64,000 nt of DNA. Origin: Paraphysomonas bandaiensis. Its lineage: Eukaryota; Chrysophyceae. The translations under genes and the position numbers were made by a program. How positions within the stretch are numbered: position 1 is the stretch's first letter; the number at the start of each line of letters is the position of its first letter. Location: assembly GCA_965644295.1 (NCBI GenBank), contig CBFFRP010000335.1, positions 124,001 through 188,000 of the forward strand, written 5' to 3'. Shown piece after piece: positions 15,801 to 21,800 of the stretch. The notes under the pieces are model-generated. The model saw nothing but the letters and a program-made list of their open reading frames with translations. It did not search any database and had not been told where the DNA came from.

Positions 15801-18800
15801 GGGCACAGATGTTGGTAAATATGATGGCTGTCCCGATGGAACACCAGAAGGTGAATTAGACGGTTCAGCTGTTGGACTTGACGATGGGTCCCCAGTAGGA
15901 TCACCACTAGGTAATGAAGTCGGTACATTGCTTGGTACTGAACTTGGCTGCCCTGTTGGTTCACCACTCGGTAGGCTTGACGGAATAGATGTGGGTTCAC
16001 CTGAAGGCTCTCCAGTAGGCAAACTACTGGGGACAGATGATGGCTCACCAGTAGGATCACCACTAGGTAATGAAGTCGGTACATTGCTTGGTACTGAACT
16101 TGGCTGCCCTGTTGGTTCACCACTCGGTAGGCTTGACGGAATAGATGTGGGTTCACCTGAAGGCTCTCCAGTAGGATGATTGGTTGGAAGCAATGATGGA
16201 ACCGACGATGGTACACCGGTAGGATTAGAACTCAATGTGTCACTACACACACCAGTAACATCACCATAAGCGCCAGGGTGACATACACCATCAGTTATCA
16301 CAAATGTCAACTCATTCTGACCTGTACCAGACACACCACAGAATTCCCACTCAAACCTTGAGCTTCTATCATCACAAGCCCCAGTGGATCTAAAGATATA
16401 GCTACCATCACCCAAACAAGCCAAACAATCAACCTCACTACCATTAGGGTATAACATATTATCGCAGAATACTGTCTCGTGCGCGTACAATAATTCTTTG
16501 TTTATATCAGTCACATACCATGAACTTGTGTACAACTGCGTTGACGTACTACCGTGAGTTGACATGCTACCATCCCCTTTATAGGAAACAGACTCCACAT
16601 AATCTTGATACTTCACTGGCCACTTCAGGGAGCTATTGCATGTAGTGCACAGTCTAGAGGGCATCCGCAAGTTATCAGATAAAACAAAATCATATGACTC
16701 ATCAGCACGATTGTACTCAAATACCATACTTGTGTTATATCCTCCGTAATACTTCTCCTTTCGCGTGCCATTTTCTATAATCTGAACAGTCCAATGCATC
16801 TCCCAAACATACTCCGGAACAGTTTCATTCATACTTGCCAGGGTAAAATAGTAAAGCTGATCGATATTCAATTCCGAAGGATACACACAACCCGACATCT
16901 GAGAACAACTACAATCCAGAGAATTACGAATTATGTTCGATTCATCATCGCGTATCTGAACCCAATAGTAGAAATCTACTGCATCAGACCAACCATCACC
17001 AAATTGATCCAATAATGTCACAAACAAACAGGTTACGGCTTTGTGTTCATCAGGAATACTGCAGTTTGAAGCACATTCAAGGGTATTATTTAGAGTTATA
17101 GTTGACAATGCAGTCGGCATAATAGATGGTGAAGTGGAAGGAAACGCCGTCGGAAACTTACTAGGAACCAATGATGGTACAGAACTCGGAGTGCTAGTGG
17201 GTGCTGTGGACGGCAACGTGGATGGAGAGTTAGAAGGTTTCATGGATGGCCTTCCGGAGGGTCGCATTGACGGCAATGCAGATGGACCACTAGTCGGTTC
17301 AACTGAAGGATTTACAGACGGAAGAGCCGATGGATTAGAACTTGGTATAGCAGATGGGAGTACAGACGGGCAAGTAGAGGGACACGAAGAAGGAGTAACA
17401 GAAGGCCGACTCGAAGGTAACACAGACGGAGAGTGCGTAGGCATACCAGAAGGGTTGTCAGTTGGTTCGTGTGTAGGCTTTTCCGTAGGCAGCTGTGAGG
17501 GATTATGAGAAGGTGATGCACTGGGTGTGTATGTTGGTCCTCCACTGGGGTCCCCCGATGGACAGCACGTCGGCATTAAAGATGGATTGCTAGTAGGGCC
17601 CCTCGATGGACAGCACGAGGGGATACTAGATGGATCGCTGGTAGGTTTCTCAGTTGGTATACAACTTGGCTTAAACGTAGGGATGCTGGAAGGGATACAA
17701 GAAGGTTGAAGTGTAGGTTCGCCAGATGGACCTTGTGTCGGGTATCCACTAGGTTGCACAGTGGGAAATGATGAAGGGCATTGACTAGGAGACGAAGTAG
17801 GGTCCACACTAGGGATAAATGTTGGCCACCAGGAAGGATAATTTGAAGGCATGCCTGATGGTATTCCAGTCGGTACAAAAGTTGGAAGATATGTGGGCAC
17901 TCTCGACGGTTTTGCAGAGGGAAGTGCTGAAGGAGAAGAGGTGGGAAGTACGGTTGGTATACTCGTTGGCTCATCAGAAGGTAAAAACGTGGGTTGCTCA
18001 GACGGAACAAGGGTAGGGTAAACAGAAGGAAACAATGTTGGAGATCCACTGGGAAGTTCCGTTGGGTTTCCAGTTGGTAAGCCACTTGGACATGTTGACG
18101 GATGCTTAGAAGGTAAGCTCGAAGGAAATGTAGAAGGTGAAAAGGATGGTACTGCACTAGGAACACAGGAAGGAATAGATGATGGGGATTCAGACGGCAA
18201 AACACTGGGATGAAACGTTGGCAAAGATGATGGAGACACACTAGGAAAAACACTAGGTATACGACTAGGACATCCACTTGGACAAAACGTAGGCTCACCG
18301 GTTGGAAGCAATGATGGAACCGACGATGGTACACTGGTAGGATTAGAACTCAATGTGTCACTACACACGCCAGTAACATCACCATAAGCGCCAGGGTGAC
18401 ATACACCATCAGTTATCACAAATGACAACTCATTCTGACCGGTACCAGACACACCACAGAATTCCCACTCAAACCTTGAACTTCTATCATCACAAGCCCC
18501 AGTGGATCTAAAGATATAGCTACCATCACCCAAACAAGCCAAACAATCAACCTCACTGCCATTACTATGTAACACATCTGATTCATCACAAAATGGCTGC
18601 TCATGCAAATATATAACAGTTTTAAACAGGTCGGTTATATACCACGATATACCATTGAAACCTTCAGGACCACCAGAATAACCGTACGTATGATATATAC
18701 CATTCCCATTTCCATAGTGCAGTACTTCTGCAGCATATTGGTCAAAGGACACCGACATATTCCAAAAATAAGAACAATCTTTACAAACACCAGGAACAGA

Positions 18801-21800
18801 CCATAAATTTTCCGACATAACCAAATCATATGACTCATCAGCACGATTGTACTCAAATACCATACTTGTGTTATAACCTCCGTAATACTTCTCCTTTCGC
18901 GTGCCATTTTCTATAATCTGAACAGTCCAATGCATCTCCCAAACATACTCCGGAACAGTTTCATTCATACTTGCCAGGGTAAAATAGTAAAGCTGATCGA
19001 TATTCAATTCCGAAGGATACACACAACCCGACATCTGAGAACAACTACAATCCAGAGAATTACGAATTATGTTCGAGTCATCATCGCGTATCTGAACCCA
19101 ATAGTAGAAATCTACTGCATCAGACCAACCATCACCAAATTGATCCAATAATGTCACATACAAACATGTATCATTGCTACCAATATTAACTGTATCGCAG
19201 TCAGATATACATTCTAACTCATTGTTCAATACAACTGTGCCCAAAGTCGTAGGGGCGGATGATGGTTGTCCGGATGGAAGAGATGTGGGTGATGAAGAGG
19301 GGCATTCAGAGGGCACAGATGTTGGTAAATATGATGGCTGTCCTGATGGACTCAATGATGGTCGATTCGTAGGGGTACAGGATGGTATTACAGAAGGATA
19401 TCCGCTTGGTACATGTGAAGGAATTCCACTTGGAGATCCACTTGGACAAAACGTAGGCTCACCGGTTGGAAGCAATGATGGAACCGACGATGGTACACTG
19501 GTAGGATTAGAACTCAATGTGTCACTACACACGCCAGTAACATCACCATAAGCGCCAGGGTGACATACACCATCAGTTATCACAAATGACAACTCATTCT
19601 GACCGGTACCAGACACACCACAGAATTCCCACTCAAACCTTGAACTTCTATCATCACAAGCCCCAGTGGATCTAAAGATATAGCTACCATCACCCAAACA
19701 AGCCAAACAATCAACCTCACTGCCATTACTATGTAACACATCTGATTCATCACAAAATGGCTGCTCATGCAAATATATAACAGTTTTAAACAGGTCGGTT
19801 ATATACCACGATATACCATTGAAACCTTCAGGACCACCAGAATAACCGTACGTATGATATATACCATTCCCATTTCCATAGTGCAGTACTTCTGCAGCAT
19901 ATTGGTCAAAGGACACCGACATATTCCAAAAATAAGAACAATCTTTACAAACACCAGGAACAGACCATAAATTTTCCGACATAACCAAATCATATGACTC
20001 ATCAGCACGATTGTACTCAAATACCATACTTGTGTTATATCCTCCGTAATACTTCTCCTTTCGCGTGCCATTTTCTATAATCTGAACAGTCCAATGCATC
20101 TCCCAAACATACTCCGGAACAGTTTCATTCATACTTGCCAGGGTAAAATAGTAAAGCTGATCGATATTCAATTCCGAAGGATACACACAACCCGACATCT
20201 GAGAACAACTACAATCCAGAGAATTACGAATTATGTTCGAGTCATCATCGCGTATCTGAACCCAATAGTAGAAATCTACTGCATCAGACCAACCATCACC
20301 AAATTGATCCAATAATGTCACATACAAACATGTATCATTGCTACCAATATTAACTGTATCGCAGTCAGATATACATTCTAACTCATTGTTCAATACAACT
20401 GTGCCCAAAGTCGTAGGGGCGGATGATGGTTGTCCGGATGGAAGAGATGTGGGTGATGAAGAGGGGCATTCAGAGGGCACAGATGTTGGTAAATATGATG
20501 GCTGTCCTGATGGACTCAATGATGGTCGATTCGTAGGGGTACAGGATGGTATTACAGAAGGATATCCGCTTGGTACATGTGAAGGAATTCCACTTGGAGA
20601 TCCACTAGGACAAAACGTAGGCTCACCGGTTGGAAGCAATGATGGAACCGACGATGGTACACTGGTAGGATTAGAACTCAATGTGTCACTACACACGCCA
20701 GTAACATCACCATAAGCGCCAGGGTGACATACACCATCAGTTATCACAAATGACAACTCATTCTGACCGGTACCAGACACACCACAGAATTCCCACTCAA
20801 ACCTTGAACTTCTATCATCACAAGCCCCAGTGGATCTAAAGATATAGCTACCATCACCCAAACAAGCCAAACAATCAACCTCACTGCCATTACTATGTAA
20901 CACATCTGATTCATCACAAAATGGCTGCTCATGCAAATATATAACAGTTTTAAACAGGTCGGTTATATACCACGATATACCATTGAAACCTTCAGGACCA
21001 CCAGAATAACCGTACGTATGATATATACCATTCCCATTTCCATAGTGCAGTACTTCTGCAGCATATTGGTCAAAGGACACCGACATATTCCAAAAATAAG
21101 AACAATCTTTACAAACACCAGGAACAGACCATAAATTTTCCGACATAACCAAATCATATGACTCATCAGCACGATTGTACTCAAATACCATACTTGTGTT
21201 ATAACCTCCGTAATACTTCTCCTTTCGAGTGCCATTTTCTATAATCTGAACAGTCCAATGCATCTCCCAAACATACTCCGGAACAGTTTCATTCATACTT
21301 GCCAGGGTAAAATAGTAAAGCTGATCGATATTCAATTCCGAATGATACACACAACCCGACATCTGAGAACAACTACAATCCAGAGAATTACGAATTATGT
21401 TCGAGTCATCATCGCGTATCTGAACCCAATAGTAGAAATCTACTGCATCAGACCAACCATCACCAAATTGATCCAATAATGTCACATACAAACATGTATC
21501 ATTGCTACCAATATTAACTGTATCGCAGTCAGATATACATTCTAACTCATTGTTCAATACAACTGTGCCCAAAGTCGTAGGGGCGGATGATGGTTGTCCG
21601 GATGGAAGAGATGTGGGTGATGAAGAGGGGCATTCAGAGGGCACAGATGTTGGTAAATATGATGGCTGTCCCGATGGAACACCAGAAGGTGAATTAGACG
21701 GTTGTGATGAAGGAGTATATGAGGGTATGCCTGAAGGATATCCACATGGTACATGTGAAGGAGTTCTACTTGGAGACGTGAGTTCACCCGTTGTAAAGTG

